The notes: generated by a model from the sequence alone, not told the origin. A stretch of DNA of 64,000 bases from CAZPXZ01 sp965221505 (GCA_965221505.1 CBDCSI010000002.1:434001-498000); one strand, 5' to 3'. Positions 17,163-26,472 are shown, counted from the stretch's first letter. Numbers and translations: made by a program.

Positions 17163-17852
17163 ATGAACCCGAGCCGCCGGTTCGCGCAAACCCCGGGCGG
17201 CCGCGCGCTGGTCGCGCTGATCGCGGCCTTCGTCCTGGTACATGCGGGCGCTTCGCTCTGGCCCGGACTCGAGCGGCAGCTGGTCGCGCAATTCGGGTTG
17301 ATCCCCCTTCGCCTGCAGGCCGAGCTCGCCGACCCTTCGCCGCTCGGGAGCGCCGGAGCCGCCGCCACCCTGGCCACCTACGCCTTCCTGCACGGAGGCT
17401 GGATTCACCTGGTCTTCAATTGCCTGGCGCTCGCCGGCCTCGGCCTGCCCTTCGCCGCCTGGCTCGGGGCGCGCCGCTTTCTCCTGTTCTTCCTCGCCAC
17501 GACCGTGGGAGCGGGGCTCCTGCACGCCGCCTGGTACTGGAACGACTGGGGCGTCGCGGTCGGCGCCTCGGGCGCGGTATTCGGGGTCGCGGCCGGGCGC
17601 GCGTGGCTGCTCGCCCTCTCGCAGCGAATGCCGCCCGCCCCCCGCGCGCGATATCTCCTCCGGCAGGCCGCGTCCTGGATGCTGATCAACGCCCTGATCT
17701 GGCTCGGCGGAGCGCTCTACACGGACGCGCAAGGGACCGCAATCTCGATCGCCTGGGCTTCCCATGCCGGCGGCTACGCGGCCGGCGCCCTGCTCGCGCC
17801 CCTCCTCTTCCCCTCCGGCCCGGCCCGGCCAGGCCGGCCGGCGGTCGGCTGA
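17163..17852 (+). CDS. Rhomboid-family intramembrane serine protease
   Basis: The 229-residue protein has about six hydrophobic segments. The catalytic serine lies in GASGAVFG (Ser137) and the histidine in SHAGGYAAG (His201). The rhomboid signature also includes HGGWIHLVFN in an early helix (His82, Asn86). It should cleave substrate membrane helices; substrate unknown. GGGGAGA upstream of the ATG supports the start at 17163. It is followed after six bases by the MT-A70 gene. Confidence 0.9.
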   Translation: MNPSRRFAQTPGGRALVALIAAFVLVHAGASLWPGLERQLVAQFGLIPLRLQAELADPSPLGSAGAAATLATYAFLHGGWIHLVFNCLALAGLGLPFAAWLGARRFLLFFLATTVGAGLLHAAWYWNDWGVAVGASGAVFGVAAGRAWLLALSQRMPPAPRARYLLRQAASWMLINALIWLGGALYTDAQGTAISIAWASHAGGYAAGALLAPLLFPSGPARPGRPAVG

Positions 17853-17858
17853 CCCGCC

Positions 17859-18467
17859 ATGCCCGCGCCGGACAGGTCCGCAAGGTCCGCAAACGGAGGC
17901 TCGCGTTTTGCGCCGCTTCCCCCGAAGCGGTTCGCGATTCTCTACGCCGATCCGCCCTGGGACTACAAGGGCCAGCTGCAGCACGGGGGCGCCGGCAGCC
18001 GCGACACCGGCGGGGCGCTCCGCCACTATCCGACCGTCCCGCTCCGCGACCTCCGGCAGTTGCCGGTCCGGGACGTCGCGGCCGAGGACAGCCTGCTCTT
18101 TCTCTGGGCGACGAGCCCCCATCTCGACCAGGCGATCGACCTCGGCAAGGCATGGGGGTTCGCCTGGGCCACCGTGGCGTTCGTATGGGACAAGCGGCGG
18201 GTCAACCCGGGCTACTACACGATGAGCCAGTGCGAACTCTGCCTGGTGATGAAGCGCGGCCGCATTCCGCTTCCGCGCGGCGCCCGCAACGTCCGCCAGC
18301 TCGTCGTCGCCCGACGCGAGAGCCACTCCGCCAAGCCGGAAGAAGTCCGGCGGCGAATCGAAGCGATGTTTCCCGATCATGCCCGGATCGAGTTGTTCGC
18401 GCGCCGCCGCGTGCCCGGCTGGACCGCCTGGGGACTGGATGCGACGGAGCCGCGGGCGGGACGATGA
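17859..18467 (+). CDS. MT-A70 family N6-adenine DNA methyltransferase (orphan)
   Basis: The 202-residue protein has the catalytic DPPW motif (31-34) in AILYADPPWDY, the FLWATSPHLDQAIDL segment, WDKRRVNPGYYTMSQCELCLVMKRG and the C-terminal RRESHSAKPEEV and ELFARR motifs of MT-A70 enzymes. It likely methylates adenine in DNA. No restriction enzyme lies beside it; neighbours are a rhomboid protease and ppk1, so it behaves as an orphan methylase. Its stop overlaps an upstream ATG of the ppk1 frame (ATGA at 18464). Confidence 0.9.
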   Translation: MPAPDRSARSANGGSRFAPLPPKRFAILYADPPWDYKGQLQHGGAGSRDTGGALRHYPTVPLRDLRQLPVRDVAAEDSLLFLWATSPHLDQAIDLGKAWGFAWATVAFVWDKRRVNPGYYTMSQCELCLVMKRGRIPLPRGARNVRQLVVARRESHSAKPEEVRRRIEAMFPDHARIELFARRRVPGWTAWGLDATEPRAGR

Positions 18468-18523
18468 CGCCGACGCCGCCGCGCGGCGGATCCGGCGGTA
18501 CAATGGGCGCGGAAGGAAAGCCC

Positions 18524-20770
18524 ATGCGACAGCCAGACGATTTCGGACCGGATCCCGCGCCGACCGGCGCGTTCGCCGCCGACTTTCTCAATTCCGTTCC
18601 GGGACCGGGCGTCGCGCTCGACTTCGACCCGGAATCGCCGGACCGCTTCTTCAACCGGGAACTCTCGTGGCTCGACTTCGACGTCCGCGTGCTAGACGAG
18701 GCGGAGAACCCCGCCCATCCGCTTCTGGAGCGCGTGCGGTTCCTGTCCATCTCCGGCGAGAACCTGGACGAGTTCTACGGCGTTCGGGTCGCGGGCCTTC
18801 TCGGGCTCCTGCGCGGCGGCCACGAGGCGCCGAGCATGGACGGACGGACGCCGGCGCAGCAATTGCGCGAAATCGCCGGCACGATCCGACGGCTCGAGAA
18901 ACGGCAGCAGCAGGTGTGGGTCAATCTGCGCAAGGAGCTCCATGCCGCGGGCGTCGAGGTGCTCGAGGCGGACTCGCTGGACGAGGAGCGCCTGCGCTGG
19001 CTCGACCGGTACGTCGTCGACCAGGTCCTCCCCCTGCTCACCCCGCTGGCGATCGACCCGGCGCATCCCTTCCCGTTCATCCCCAACAAGGGCCTGGTTC
19101 TCGCGCTCCGGCTCTCCCCGGTCGACGGCGCGGCCGCGCGCGAGGGAGCGTTCAACGCGCTCTTGCCCATCCCGCCGGCGGTCGACCGGTTCGTGCGCCT
19201 GCCCGCGGCGGCCGGCCGGGAGGCGCGCCTGAGCTTCATTCCCGTCGAAAGCGTGATCCGTCACACGGTCGACCGGCTGTTTCCGGGCTACGAAGCGACC
19301 AGCACGGTGTTGTTCCGGGTCCTCCGCGACTCCGACATCGAGGTGGAGGAGGAAGCCGAGGACCTGGTGCGGGAATTCGAGACCGCGCTCAAGCGGCGGC
19401 GGCGGGGCGACGTCATCCGGCTCGGCATCGAGGCCGGCGCACCGGAAGACCTGAAGGCGCACATCGTCCGGCAACTGAACGTCGCCCGCCACGACGTCGT
19501 CGAACTCGAAGGCATGATCGGCATGACCGACCTGTCGGGCCTGATCGCCGCCGACCGGCCGGACCTGATCTGGCAGCCCTACGTGTCCCGGATGCCGGAG
19601 CGGGTGCGCGACCACAACGGCGACATCTTCCAGGCCATCCGCCAGAAGGACATGCTCCTCCACCACCCGTACGAGTCCTTCGAGATCGTGGTCAACTTCC
19701 TGCGCCAGGCGGCGCGGGATCCTGACGTGCTGGCCATCAAGCAGACCCTGTACCGGACCTCGCGGGGCAGCCCCGTCGTCGCGGCGCTCTGCGAAGCGGC
19801 CGAGTCGGGAAAGTCGGTCACCGCCATCGTCGAGCTGAAGGCGCGATTCGACGAAGCGGCGAACATCGGCCTCGCCCGGCAGCTGGAACGCGCCGGCGTG
19901 CAGGTCGTCTACGGCTTCCTCGGACTCAAGACGCACGGCAAGCTCTCGCTGGTGGTCCGGCGCGAGGGCGACGAGCTGGTCCACTACACGCATTTCGGCA
20001 CCGGCAACTACCACCCCATCACGGCGCGCATCTACACCGACCTCTCGCTGTTCACCTGCGACCCGCATCTCGGGCGCGACGCGACGCGGATCTTCAACTA
20101 CATCACCGGCTACGCGACCCCGAACGATCTCGAACACGCGGCCGTGGCCCCGTTCAACCTAAAGCGAACCCTGCTCGAATGCATCGACGAGGAGATCGAC
20201 CATGCCGAAGCCGGGCGGCCGGCGGCCGTCTGGGCCAAGCTCAACTCCCTCATTCACCCGGAAGTGATCGACGCGCTCTACCGGGCCAGCGGCGCCGGGG
20301 TCCGGATCGACCTCGTCGTGCGCGGAATCTGCGGCCTTCGCCCGGGGATCCGGGGCCTCTCCGAGAACGTTCGGGTCAAATCCGTGGTCGGACGGTTTCT
20401 CGAACACAGCCGCATCGTCTGTTTCGGCAACGGCGAGGGCCTGCCGAACCCGGACGCGAAGGTGTTCGTCTCCTCGGCCGACTGGATGCCCCGCAACCTC
20501 GACCGCCGCATCGAGACGCTGGTCTCCATTCGCAACCCCACGGTCCGGGCGCAGATCCTCGACCAGGTCATGGCGGCCAACCTTCGCGACGAGGCGCAGA
20601 GCTGGCTCCTGCAGTCGGACGGGCGCTACTATCGCTACGCCGGCCTTCCCGAAGCCGCGGGCCGGGACGACCTCTTCAACTGCCACGAGTTCTTCATGCG
20701 CTACCCGTCGCTGTCGGGCCGCGGCAGGGGCGGCGCCGACGACGCGCCCCGGCTGACCCTCGGCAATTGA
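18524..20770 (+). CDS. ppk1: Polyphosphate kinase 1
   Basis: The 748-residue enzyme makes inorganic polyphosphate reversibly from ATP. It has RFFNRELSWLDFDVRVLDEA, the N-terminal PPK domain, and the autophosphorylation site region GLKTHGKLSLVV with its histidine, YTHFGTGNYHPITARIYTDL, and the second conserved histidine in FLEHSRIVCFGNG. GGAAGG seven bases before the ATG at 18524 decided the start; in-frame ATGs at 18464 and 18503 give N-terminal extensions without homology. It is followed 7 bases later by the polyphosphate-degrading ppx, so synthesis and breakdown are co-transcribed. Confidence 0.96.
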   Translation: MRQPDDFGPDPAPTGAFAADFLNSVPGPGVALDFDPESPDRFFNRELSWLDFDVRVLDEAENPAHPLLERVRFLSISGENLDEFYGVRVAGLLGLLRGGHEAPSMDGRTPAQQLREIAGTIRRLEKRQQQVWVNLRKELHAAGVEVLEADSLDEERLRWLDRYVVDQVLPLLTPLAIDPAHPFPFIPNKGLVLALRLSPVDGAAAREGAFNALLPIPPAVDRFVRLPAAAGREARLSFIPVESVIRHTVDRLFPGYEATSTVLFRVLRDSDIEVEEEAEDLVREFETALKRRRRGDVIRLGIEAGAPEDLKAHIVRQLNVARHDVVELEGMIGMTDLSGLIAADRPDLIWQPYVSRMPERVRDHNGDIFQAIRQKDMLLHHPYESFEIVVNFLRQAARDPDVLAIKQTLYRTSRGSPVVAALCEAAESGKSVTAIVELKARFDEAANIGLARQLERAGVQVVYGFLGLKTHGKLSLVVRREGDELVHYTHFGTGNYHPITARIYTDLSLFTCDPHLGRDATRIFNYITGYATPNDLEHAAVAPFNLKRTLLECIDEEIDHAEAGRPAAVWAKLNSLIHPEVIDALYRASGAGVRIDLVVRGICGLRPGIRGLSENVRVKSVVGRFLEHSRIVCFGNGEGLPNPDAKVFVSSADWMPRNLDRRIETLVSIRNPTVRAQILDQVMAANLRDEAQSWLLQSDGRYYRYAGLPEAAGRDDLFNCHEFFMRYPSLSGRGRGGADDAPRLTLGN

Positions 20771-20777
20771 GTCCGCC

Positions 20778-22334
20778 GTGAACGCCGTCGATCCGCCGGG
20801 CGCCCTCTGGCCGCCGTCAGATTCGAGCTGCGCACAAGGCGAGCGCACCCGCGTCGGGGTCGTGGACATCGGCTCCAACTCCGTCCGGCTGGTGGTGTTC
20901 GAGGCGGAAGGCCGCGCGCCGAATTACCTGTTCAACGAGAAAATCCTGTGCGGACTCGGCGAAAGCCTCGACGCCACGGGACGGTTGAGCGAAACCGGTC
21001 GCCGCCGCGCCCTCCAGGTGCTGCGCCGCTTCCGCGCCCTGTGCGACCTGTTCGGGGTCTGCCGAACCGTCGCCGTCGCGACGGCCGCGGTGCGGGAAGC
21101 CTCGGACGGCGAAGCCTTCGTCCGGGAGGTCGAGGCGGAGACCGGCCTTCGGGTTCGTATCACCACCGGCGAGGAGGAGGCGCGGTATTCGGCATGCGGC
21201 GTCCTGCTCGGGGTGCCGAACGCGAAGGGCCTGGTCGTCGACCTCGGCGGCGCGTCGCTGGAAGCGGCCGTCGTCTCGAAAGGCCGACCCGGAGCCTGCG
21301 CGTCGCTGCCCGTCGGGCCGCTGCGCCTCTCCCCGGAGGTCGGCGACCTGCGCAGGCTGCGCGCGTCCGTAGACGAGAAGCTGTCCGCCTGCGAGATCGT
21401 CGCGCAGGGCCATCGACGGCTCTATCTGGTCGGCGGATCCTGGCGCGCGCTGGCGCGAATCCACATGAACCGGACCCGCTATCCGCTGCAGGTCCTGCAC
21501 CAGTACACCCTTCCCCGGAGCGACGCGCGCAACCTGGCGCGCTGGGCTTCGAAGCAGACGGTCGAGGGCCTGGCGCGATTCTCCGATTCCTCCCACTCCC
21601 GCCTCCGGGTCACCCCCTACGGCGCGCTGGTGCTCGACCGGCTGATCAAGTTCGCCCAGGCGCAGCAAGTCGTCCTGTCCGCCTTCGGACTTCGGGAAGG
21701 CATCTTCTTCGAACATCTCTCGGAGGAGGAGCGGCTTCGGGATCCGCTGATCGTCGCCTGCGCCGAGTTCGAGCGCCGACACGCGCGGTTTCCGGGCTAC
21801 GGCGAGGAGCTGTTCCGGTGGGTCCGTCCGCTGTTCGGGGACTCCGCCAGACGGGACCTGCGGCTGGTGCGCGCCGCCTGCCTCGCCGCCGACGTGGAGT
21901 GGCGCGAACACCCCGACTACCGCGCGGCGATCGCGTTCGAGTCCATGATGCGTCTGGACATGGCCGGCGTGAGCCACGCGGAGCGCCTGTTCGTCGCCCT
22001 CGCCTCGCTGTTCCGCCACAAGGGCGCACGGCGCGCCGCAGCCCGGCTGGACGTCTTCGGCCTGATCGAGAATCCGCGCATCGAACAGGCGGAACGGCTC
22101 GGCCGAGCCATCCGGGTCGCCGACCATCTCTCGGGCGCGGCGAACGGCGTCCTGCCCCACTGTCCGCTGCGGCTTCCAGGCGATAGGCTGGAGTTGGAAA
22201 TCCCCGGAGAATACGCGGCGCTGGCCGGCGAGTCCGTCGAGAGCGAACTGGCCGCGCTCGGCGGTCTCCTCGACCTGGAGACGCGAATCGTGGCAACATC
22301 CCCCCGGCGCGAACCGGACGGAATCCAGGCGTAG
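20778..22334 (+). CDS. ppx: Exopolyphosphatase Ppx/GppA
   Basis: The 518-residue protein of the Ppx/GppA family removes terminal phosphate from polyphosphate, and relatives also act on pppGpp. Phosphate-binding motifs are visible: VGVVDIGSNSVRLVVFE, ATAAVREASDGEAFV, GEEEARYSACG and VVDLGGASLEAAVV, followed by the C-terminal HD-like domain. Coupling to ppk1 supports the exopolyphosphatase function. Confidence 0.93.
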   Translation: MNAVDPPGALWPPSDSSCAQGERTRVGVVDIGSNSVRLVVFEAEGRAPNYLFNEKILCGLGESLDATGRLSETGRRRALQVLRRFRALCDLFGVCRTVAVATAAVREASDGEAFVREVEAETGLRVRITTGEEEARYSACGVLLGVPNAKGLVVDLGGASLEAAVVSKGRPGACASLPVGPLRLSPEVGDLRRLRASVDEKLSACEIVAQGHRRLYLVGGSWRALARIHMNRTRYPLQVLHQYTLPRSDARNLARWASKQTVEGLARFSDSSHSRLRVTPYGALVLDRLIKFAQAQQVVLSAFGLREGIFFEHLSEEERLRDPLIVACAEFERRHARFPGYGEELFRWVRPLFGDSARRDLRLVRAACLAADVEWREHPDYRAAIAFESMMRLDMAGVSHAERLFVALASLFRHKGARRAAARLDVFGLIENPRIEQAERLGRAIRVADHLSGAANGVLPHCPLRLPGDRLELEIPGEYAALAGESVESELAALGGLLDLETRIVATSPRREPDGIQA

Positions 22335-22345
22335 CGGAGGCCTCG

Positions 22346-22744
22346 ATGAAACGACTCGTATTGCGGATCGTCACCTGGTGGAACGGGCAGACGGTCGGCA
22401 CCTGGCTGCACACCGCCCTGCACGGCGTGCGGGTCGGAACCGACGAAGCCGGCAACAGCTACTACCGCAGCCGCAAGGGCGACCGGCGCTGGGTGATCTA
22501 CAACGGCGAGTCGGAGGCGTCGCGCGTTCCGCCCGACTGGCACGGCTGGCTGCATCACACCTTCGGCGAGCCGCCGACCGCCGCGCCGCTGCCGACCCAG
22601 TCCTGGGAGCGGCCGCACGTGAAGAACCTGACCGGAAGCGCGGAAGCCTGGCGGCCGCCCGGCAGCCTGCACGGGCCGGCGAGGCGCCCGCAAGCGACCG
22701 GAGACTACGAAGCCTGGCGGCCGCCGGATTCGCCGGAGGACTGA
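22346..22744 (+). CDS. NDUFA12-type Complex I accessory subunit
   Basis: The 132-residue protein matches the NDUFA12 (B17.2) family throughout: TWWNGQTVGTWLHTALHG, VGTDEAGNSYYRSR, RRWVIYNGESEASRVPPDWHGWLHH and the conserved tail SYEAW-like DYEAWRPPD. In mitochondria and alphaproteobacteria this is a supernumerary subunit of NADH:ubiquinone oxidoreductase. It is a good taxonomic marker. It is followed closely by mlaD, an arrangement common in alphaproteobacteria. Confidence 0.95.
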   Translation: MKRLVLRIVTWWNGQTVGTWLHTALHGVRVGTDEAGNSYYRSRKGDRRWVIYNGESEASRVPPDWHGWLHHTFGEPPTAAPLPTQSWERPHVKNLTGSAEAWRPPGSLHGPARRPQATGDYEAWRPPDSPED

Positions 22745-22747
22745 GCC

Positions 22748-23194
22748 GTGCGAAAGGACCTCGCGGAAACCGTCGCAGGCGCCGTCGTTCTCGCCGTCGC
22801 GGCGGCGTTCCTGGTCTACATCGCTTCCTTCGCCGGGAGCGCCGGCGGGTCCGGCTACGAACTCGCAGCGACCTTCCCGCGCGCCGACGGGATCGCGCGC
22901 GGCAGCGAGGTTCGCCTCGCCGGAGTCCGCATCGGATCGGTCCGCTCCGTCGCGGTGGATCCAGGCACCTATCTCGCCGAGGCCCGCCTCGAAATCCATT
23001 CCGAACTCGAGATCCCGGAGGACTCCTCGGCCGAGATTCGCTCCGACGGCCTGCTCGGCGGGAGCTACGTCGACATCGTGCCCGGCGCCGAGGACGCCAT
23101 GCTCGCCGCCGGCGACAGCTTCGCCTTCACCCGCGGTTCGGTGAGCCTCCTGGACCTCGTGGGCCGGTTCCTGGTGAACGCGGGATCGGAATGA
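22748..23194 (+). CDS. mlaD: Mla lipid-transport substrate-binding protein MlaD
   Basis: The 148-residue MCE-domain protein is anchored by one N-terminal helix (about 8-28). The MCE domain contains FPRADGIARGSEVRLAGVRIG and the family motif SDGLLGGSYVDIVPG. It forms the periplasmic hexamer through which phospholipids pass in the Mla system, whose MlaE and MlaF are encoded at 2589-4156. The start is GTG at 22748, three bases after the preceding stop. Its stop overlaps the next ATG. Confidence 0.93.
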   Translation: MRKDLAETVAGAVVLAVAAAFLVYIASFAGSAGGSGYELAATFPRADGIARGSEVRLAGVRIGSVRSVAVDPGTYLAEARLEIHSELEIPEDSSAEIRSDGLLGGSYVDIVPGAEDAMLAAGDSFAFTRGSVSLLDLVGRFLVNAGSE

Positions 23195-23955
23195 CCGAAG
23201 CCGCCGCCGGGGACGCCTGGAAGCCCGCCGACTACGCCCTGAACGCCCGGTTCGTGAGCGACTACGGCGCCGGAGTCGTCGAGCTCCTCGATCCCCGGCC
23301 CGGCGAACGCATTCTGGATCTGGGTTGCGGCGACGGCGCGCTGACGAAGCGGCTGGAGGCGTCGGGGGCGACGGTGGTGGGCGTCGACGCCTCCCCCTCC
23401 ATGGTCGACGAGGCCAGGCGTCGCGGCGTGGACGCGCATGTCGCCCGGGCCGAGGCGCTCCCCTTCGAGGCGGAATTCGACGCCGTGTTCTCCAATGCCG
23501 CGCTTCACTGGGTTCCCGAAGCCGAACAGGTACTGGCCTGCATTCGCCGAGCCTTGCGCCCCGGCGGCCGCGTGGCGGTGGAACAGGGCGGCGCGGGCAA
23601 CGTCGAGGCGGTCCGCCGGGCGCTGGTTCTGGAACTCGACGAGACGCACGGCATCGCGACCGACCTGTCGAACGTCTGGTATTTTCCGGCGACGCACCTG
23701 CACGCGGCGCGGCTGGCCGCGGCCGGGTTCGAAATCCGGCTGCTGGAGCGGTTTGCCCGGCCGACCCCCGTGAACGGAATGGAGGCCTGGCTGCACACCC
23801 TCGCCGCTCCGGTGCTCGCGACGCTGCCGGAGGACCGGCGGGACGCATTCGCGAAGGCCGTCACCCGGCGGCTCGCGCCGGTTCTCCAGGGAGAGAATGG
23901 GCAATGGACCGTCGACTACGCACGGCTGCGCTATCTCGCCTTTGCGGTGGATTGA
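23191..23955 (+). CDS. Class I SAM-dependent methyltransferase
   Basis: The 254-residue enzyme has motif I ERILDLGCGDGALTKRL, the acidic GVDASPSMVDEAR and the post-motif FSNAALHWVPEAEQVL, resembling trans-aconitate 2-methyltransferase-like and ubiquinone-type methylases. The substrate cannot be assigned. The ATG overlaps the mlaD stop (ATGA), and its 3' end overlaps the start of the DUF2155 gene by about 50 bases. Confidence 0.87.
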   Translation: MTEAAAGDAWKPADYALNARFVSDYGAGVVELLDPRPGERILDLGCGDGALTKRLEASGATVVGVDASPSMVDEARRRGVDAHVARAEALPFEAEFDAVFSNAALHWVPEAEQVLACIRRALRPGGRVAVEQGGAGNVEAVRRALVLELDETHGIATDLSNVWYFPATHLHAARLAAAGFEIRLLERFARPTPVNGMEAWLHTLAAPVLATLPEDRRDAFAKAVTRRLAPVLQGENGQWTVDYARLRYLAFAVD

Positions 23956-24407
23956 CCCTTCTCGCGCTCGCCGGAATTGCCCTCCCGGCCGCCGGCCAGC
24001 AGATCGAGGCGACCCCGCTCGGGCCGCCGGAAGAGGACGCCGCGGCGCTGGGTCCGCCCGTGGTCGCCCTGCCGCTCGACGCGGAGCTCCCGGTCGGCAT
24101 GCCGCTCCTCGGCGCGACGGTCGCGGAGCTCGGCGGACTGGACAAGGTGACCGGAGAATCCCGGTCGTTCGAAGTGCCGGTCGGCGGCGAGGAGCGATTC
24201 GGCCGACTGCAAGTCCGGGTTAAGGCCTGCTACGGCCGGGAGCCCGGCCAGCCGCCCGAGGCGGCCGTGTTCCTGCAGATCGTCGATCCCCTCGCCGACG
24301 AGGGTCGCGTCGCGTTCAGCGGCTGGATGTTCGCGTCCTCGCCCGGACTCTCGGCCATGGATCACGCCCGCTACGACGTCTGGGCGCTCCATTGCAGGAC
24401 TTCCTGA
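23904..24407 (+). CDS. DUF2155 domain secreted protein
   Basis: The 167-residue protein has a signal peptide (hydrophobic LCGGLTLLALAGIALPAAGQQ) followed by the DUF2155 region: ELGGLDKVTGESRSFEVPVG, VKACYGREP, FLQI and FSGWMFASSPGLSAMDHARYDVWALHC. This family is typical of alphaproteobacteria and its role is unknown; the usual neighbour is aat, here convergent. The start lies inside the methyltransferase gene, and the 3' end overlaps the 3' end of aat on the other strand by 37 bases. Confidence 0.88.
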   Translation: MDRRLRTAALSRLCGGLTLLALAGIALPAAGQQIEATPLGPPEEDAAALGPPVVALPLDAELPVGMPLLGATVAELGGLDKVTGESRSFEVPVGGEERFGRLQVRVKACYGREPGQPPEAAVFLQIVDPLADEGRVAFSGWMFASSPGLSAMDHARYDVWALHCRTS

Positions 24408-25120
24408 ACCGTCATCGAAGGAAACGGGTCGAAGGTCGCCGGTTTCTCCGCCTCTCGCGTCAAATACGGCACGAACAGCGACTGCGGCATCCAGGCGGCG
24501 CCGAGCGAGATCACGTGCGGCGTCAGGATCTGGGCGTCGTGAATGGCGAACCCGCTGCGCACGAGCCGCGCCGAGAGATGCGCCAGCGCGACCTTCGACG
24601 CGTCCCGGGCCCGATGGAACATGCTCTCTCCGACGAACACGCGCCCGAACGAGATCCCGAACACCCCGCCGACCAGCTCTCCGTCCAGCCACGCCTCCGC
24701 GGAGTGCGCCAGGCCCATCGCGTGCAGCTCGCTGTAGGCGCGAATCAACGGAGCGGTAATCCAGGTCTCCTCCCGGTCCGCGCATCCGGCGACGGTTTCC
24801 TCGAACGCCTCGTCGAACGTGACCCGGTAGCGCTCGCGCCGCACCGTGCGGCGCAGCGAACGCGAGAGACGCATCCGGCATCCCGGAAACAGCGCCCGAA
24901 TCCCCGGAATGTGCCAGTCGACCCGGCCGTACGGATCGTCCGGTTCGCCCATCGGGAAACCGCCCCCGAGAAAGTAGTACGGGATGTCGACCACGTCCGT
25001 CGGCATGCCGTCCCGACCGATCGGCGAGAACGGCGGAGGCGGAAGTCCCGGGATCAGGATCCCCTTCCACCCGGAGTCGTCGGCGGACTCGGACACGGCC
25101 TCCTGCCCCTCCTGGGTCAT
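24371..25120 (-). CDS. aat: Leucyl/phenylalanyl-tRNA-protein transferase
   Basis: The 249-residue enzyme adds Leu or Phe to proteins with N-terminal Lys/Arg, marking them for ClpS/ClpAP degradation. It shows YYFLGGGFPMGEPDD, WHIPGIRALFP, WITAPLIRAYSELHAMGLAHSAEAWLDGELVGGVFGISFGRVFVGESMFH and DAQILTPHVISLGA, the family's conserved blocks. The alphaproteobacterial length is normal. The ATG overlaps the accC stop. Confidence 0.95.
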   Translation of the reverse strand: MTQEGQEAVSESADDSGWKGILIPGLPPPPFSPIGRDGMPTDVVDIPYYFLGGGFPMGEPDDPYGRVDWHIPGIRALFPGCRMRLSRSLRRTVRRERYRVTFDEAFEETVAGCADREETWITAPLIRAYSELHAMGLAHSAEAWLDGELVGGVFGISFGRVFVGESMFHRARDASKVALAHLSARLVRSGFAIHDAQILTPHVISLGAAWMPQSLFVPYLTREAEKPATFDPFPSMTVQEVLQWSAQTS

Positions 25121-26469
25121 GCTGCGCCGAGCCGCGCGTCGAGCCAGGTCTCCAGCGACCGGTTGTCGTAGTCGCCGTCGAGAAAGGGCCGCCACCGGAC
25201 GAGGTCCCGAAACAGCGGGACGGTGGTCTTGACTCCGGAGATGACGATCTCTTCCAACGCGCGTTCGAGCCGGGACAGGCACTCTTCGCGGTTCTGCCCC
25301 CGCACGATCAGCTTTCCGATCAGGCTGTCGTAGAACGGCGGCACGGTATAGCCCTGGAACACGGCCGAATCGACTCGGACCCCGGACCCGCCCGGCGCAT
25401 GATACTGATCGATTCGGCCGGGCGACGGCGCGAAGGTGTCCGGGTCCTCCGCGTTGATCCGGCATTCGATCGCGTGCCCGCGGGGCTCCAGATCCTCCTG
25501 ACGGATCCGCAGCTTCTCTCCGGCCGCGATTCGGATCTGCTCGCGCACGATGTCGACGTCGTAGACCTCCTCGGTGATCGGATGCTCGACCTGCACGCGG
25601 GTGTTCATCTCGATGAAGTAGAACCGGTCGTCCTCGAACAGGAACTCGATCGTGCCGGCGCCGAGGTAGCCGATGCGCTTCACGGCGGCCGCGGAGGCGG
25701 CGCCGATCCGCTCCCGCGCCGACCGGCCGATGACCGGAGACGAACACTCCTCCAGCACCTTCTGGTGGCGCCGCTGCAGGGAACAGTCCCGCTCGCCGAT
25801 ATGCAGCACCCTTCCGTGTCCGTCGGCCAGAACCTGCACCTCGATATGACGGGGCCGGGCGAGAAACTTCTCCAGATAGACCGCCGAATCGCCGAACGCC
25901 GCAGCCGCCTCGGCACGGGCGATCGGGAGCTTGGCCTCCAGCTCCCCCTCGTCCGCCGCCAGCTTCATGCCCCGTCCGCCGCCGCCCGCACTGGCCTTGA
26001 TCAGGACCGGATAGCCGATGCGCTCGGCTTCGGCTCTCGCCTCGGCGACGTCTTCCAGCGCGCCCTCGGTTCCCGGCACGCATTCGAGCCCGCCGGCCGC
26101 CGCCACGGCGCGCGCGGCGACCTTGTCGCCCATGGCCCGGATATGCTCAGGCTTCGGCCCGATGAACGCGAGCCCGTGCGCTTCGACGATTTCGGCGAAG
26201 CCGGCGTTCTCGGAAAGAAACCCGTAGCCAGGGTGGATCGCCTCCGCTCCGGTCAGGTCGCACGCGGCGAGAATGGACGGAACGTTCAGATAGCTTCGCC
26301 GCGCGTCCGGCGGACCGACGCAAACGCTCTCGTCGGCCAGTCGCACATGCATGGCGTCCTCGTCGGCCGTGGAGTGAATGGCGACGGTCTGGATGCCCAT
26401 CTCCCGGCACGCCCGGTGGATGCGGAGCGCGATTTCGCCCCGGTTCGCGATCAGGACTTTCCGGAACAC
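25117..26469 (-). CDS. accC: Biotin carboxylase of acetyl-CoA carboxylase
   Basis: The 450-residue ATP-grasp enzyme carboxylates biotin on AccB for malonyl-CoA synthesis. Motifs: FRKVLIANRGEIALRI, IHPGYGFLSENA, ATP-binding glycine loop KASAGGGGRGMK, RHIEVQVLAD, EMNTRVQVEHPITE and the RINAEDP region. Overlap with aat and three bases from accB place it in an accB-accC operon. A second, diverged copy is at 60766-62130. Confidence 0.96.
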   Translation of the reverse strand: MFRKVLIANRGEIALRIHRACREMGIQTVAIHSTADEDAMHVRLADESVCVGPPDARRSYLNVPSILAACDLTGAEAIHPGYGFLSENAGFAEIVEAHGLAFIGPKPEHIRAMGDKVAARAVAAAGGLECVPGTEGALEDVAEARAEAERIGYPVLIKASAGGGGRGMKLAADEGELEAKLPIARAEAAAAFGDSAVYLEKFLARPRHIEVQVLADGHGRVLHIGERDCSLQRRHQKVLEECSSPVIGRSARERIGAASAAAVKRIGYLGAGTIEFLFEDDRFYFIEMNTRVQVEHPITEEVYDVDIVREQIRIAAGEKLRIRQEDLEPRGHAIECRINAEDPDTFAPSPGRIDQYHAPGGSGVRVDSAVFQGYTVPPFYDSLIGKLIVRGQNREECLSRLERALEEIVISGVKTTVPLFRDLVRWRPFLDGDYDNRSLETWLDARLGAA

Positions 26470-26472
26470 GGT

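Noticed and set aside
17141..20770. A 1209-codon frame that could read as one giant protein ending in polyphosphate kinase
   Set aside because: Its first ~440 codons run out of frame through the rhomboid and MT-A70 genes, which have clear motifs in their own frames. Only the part from 18524 is a real protein.
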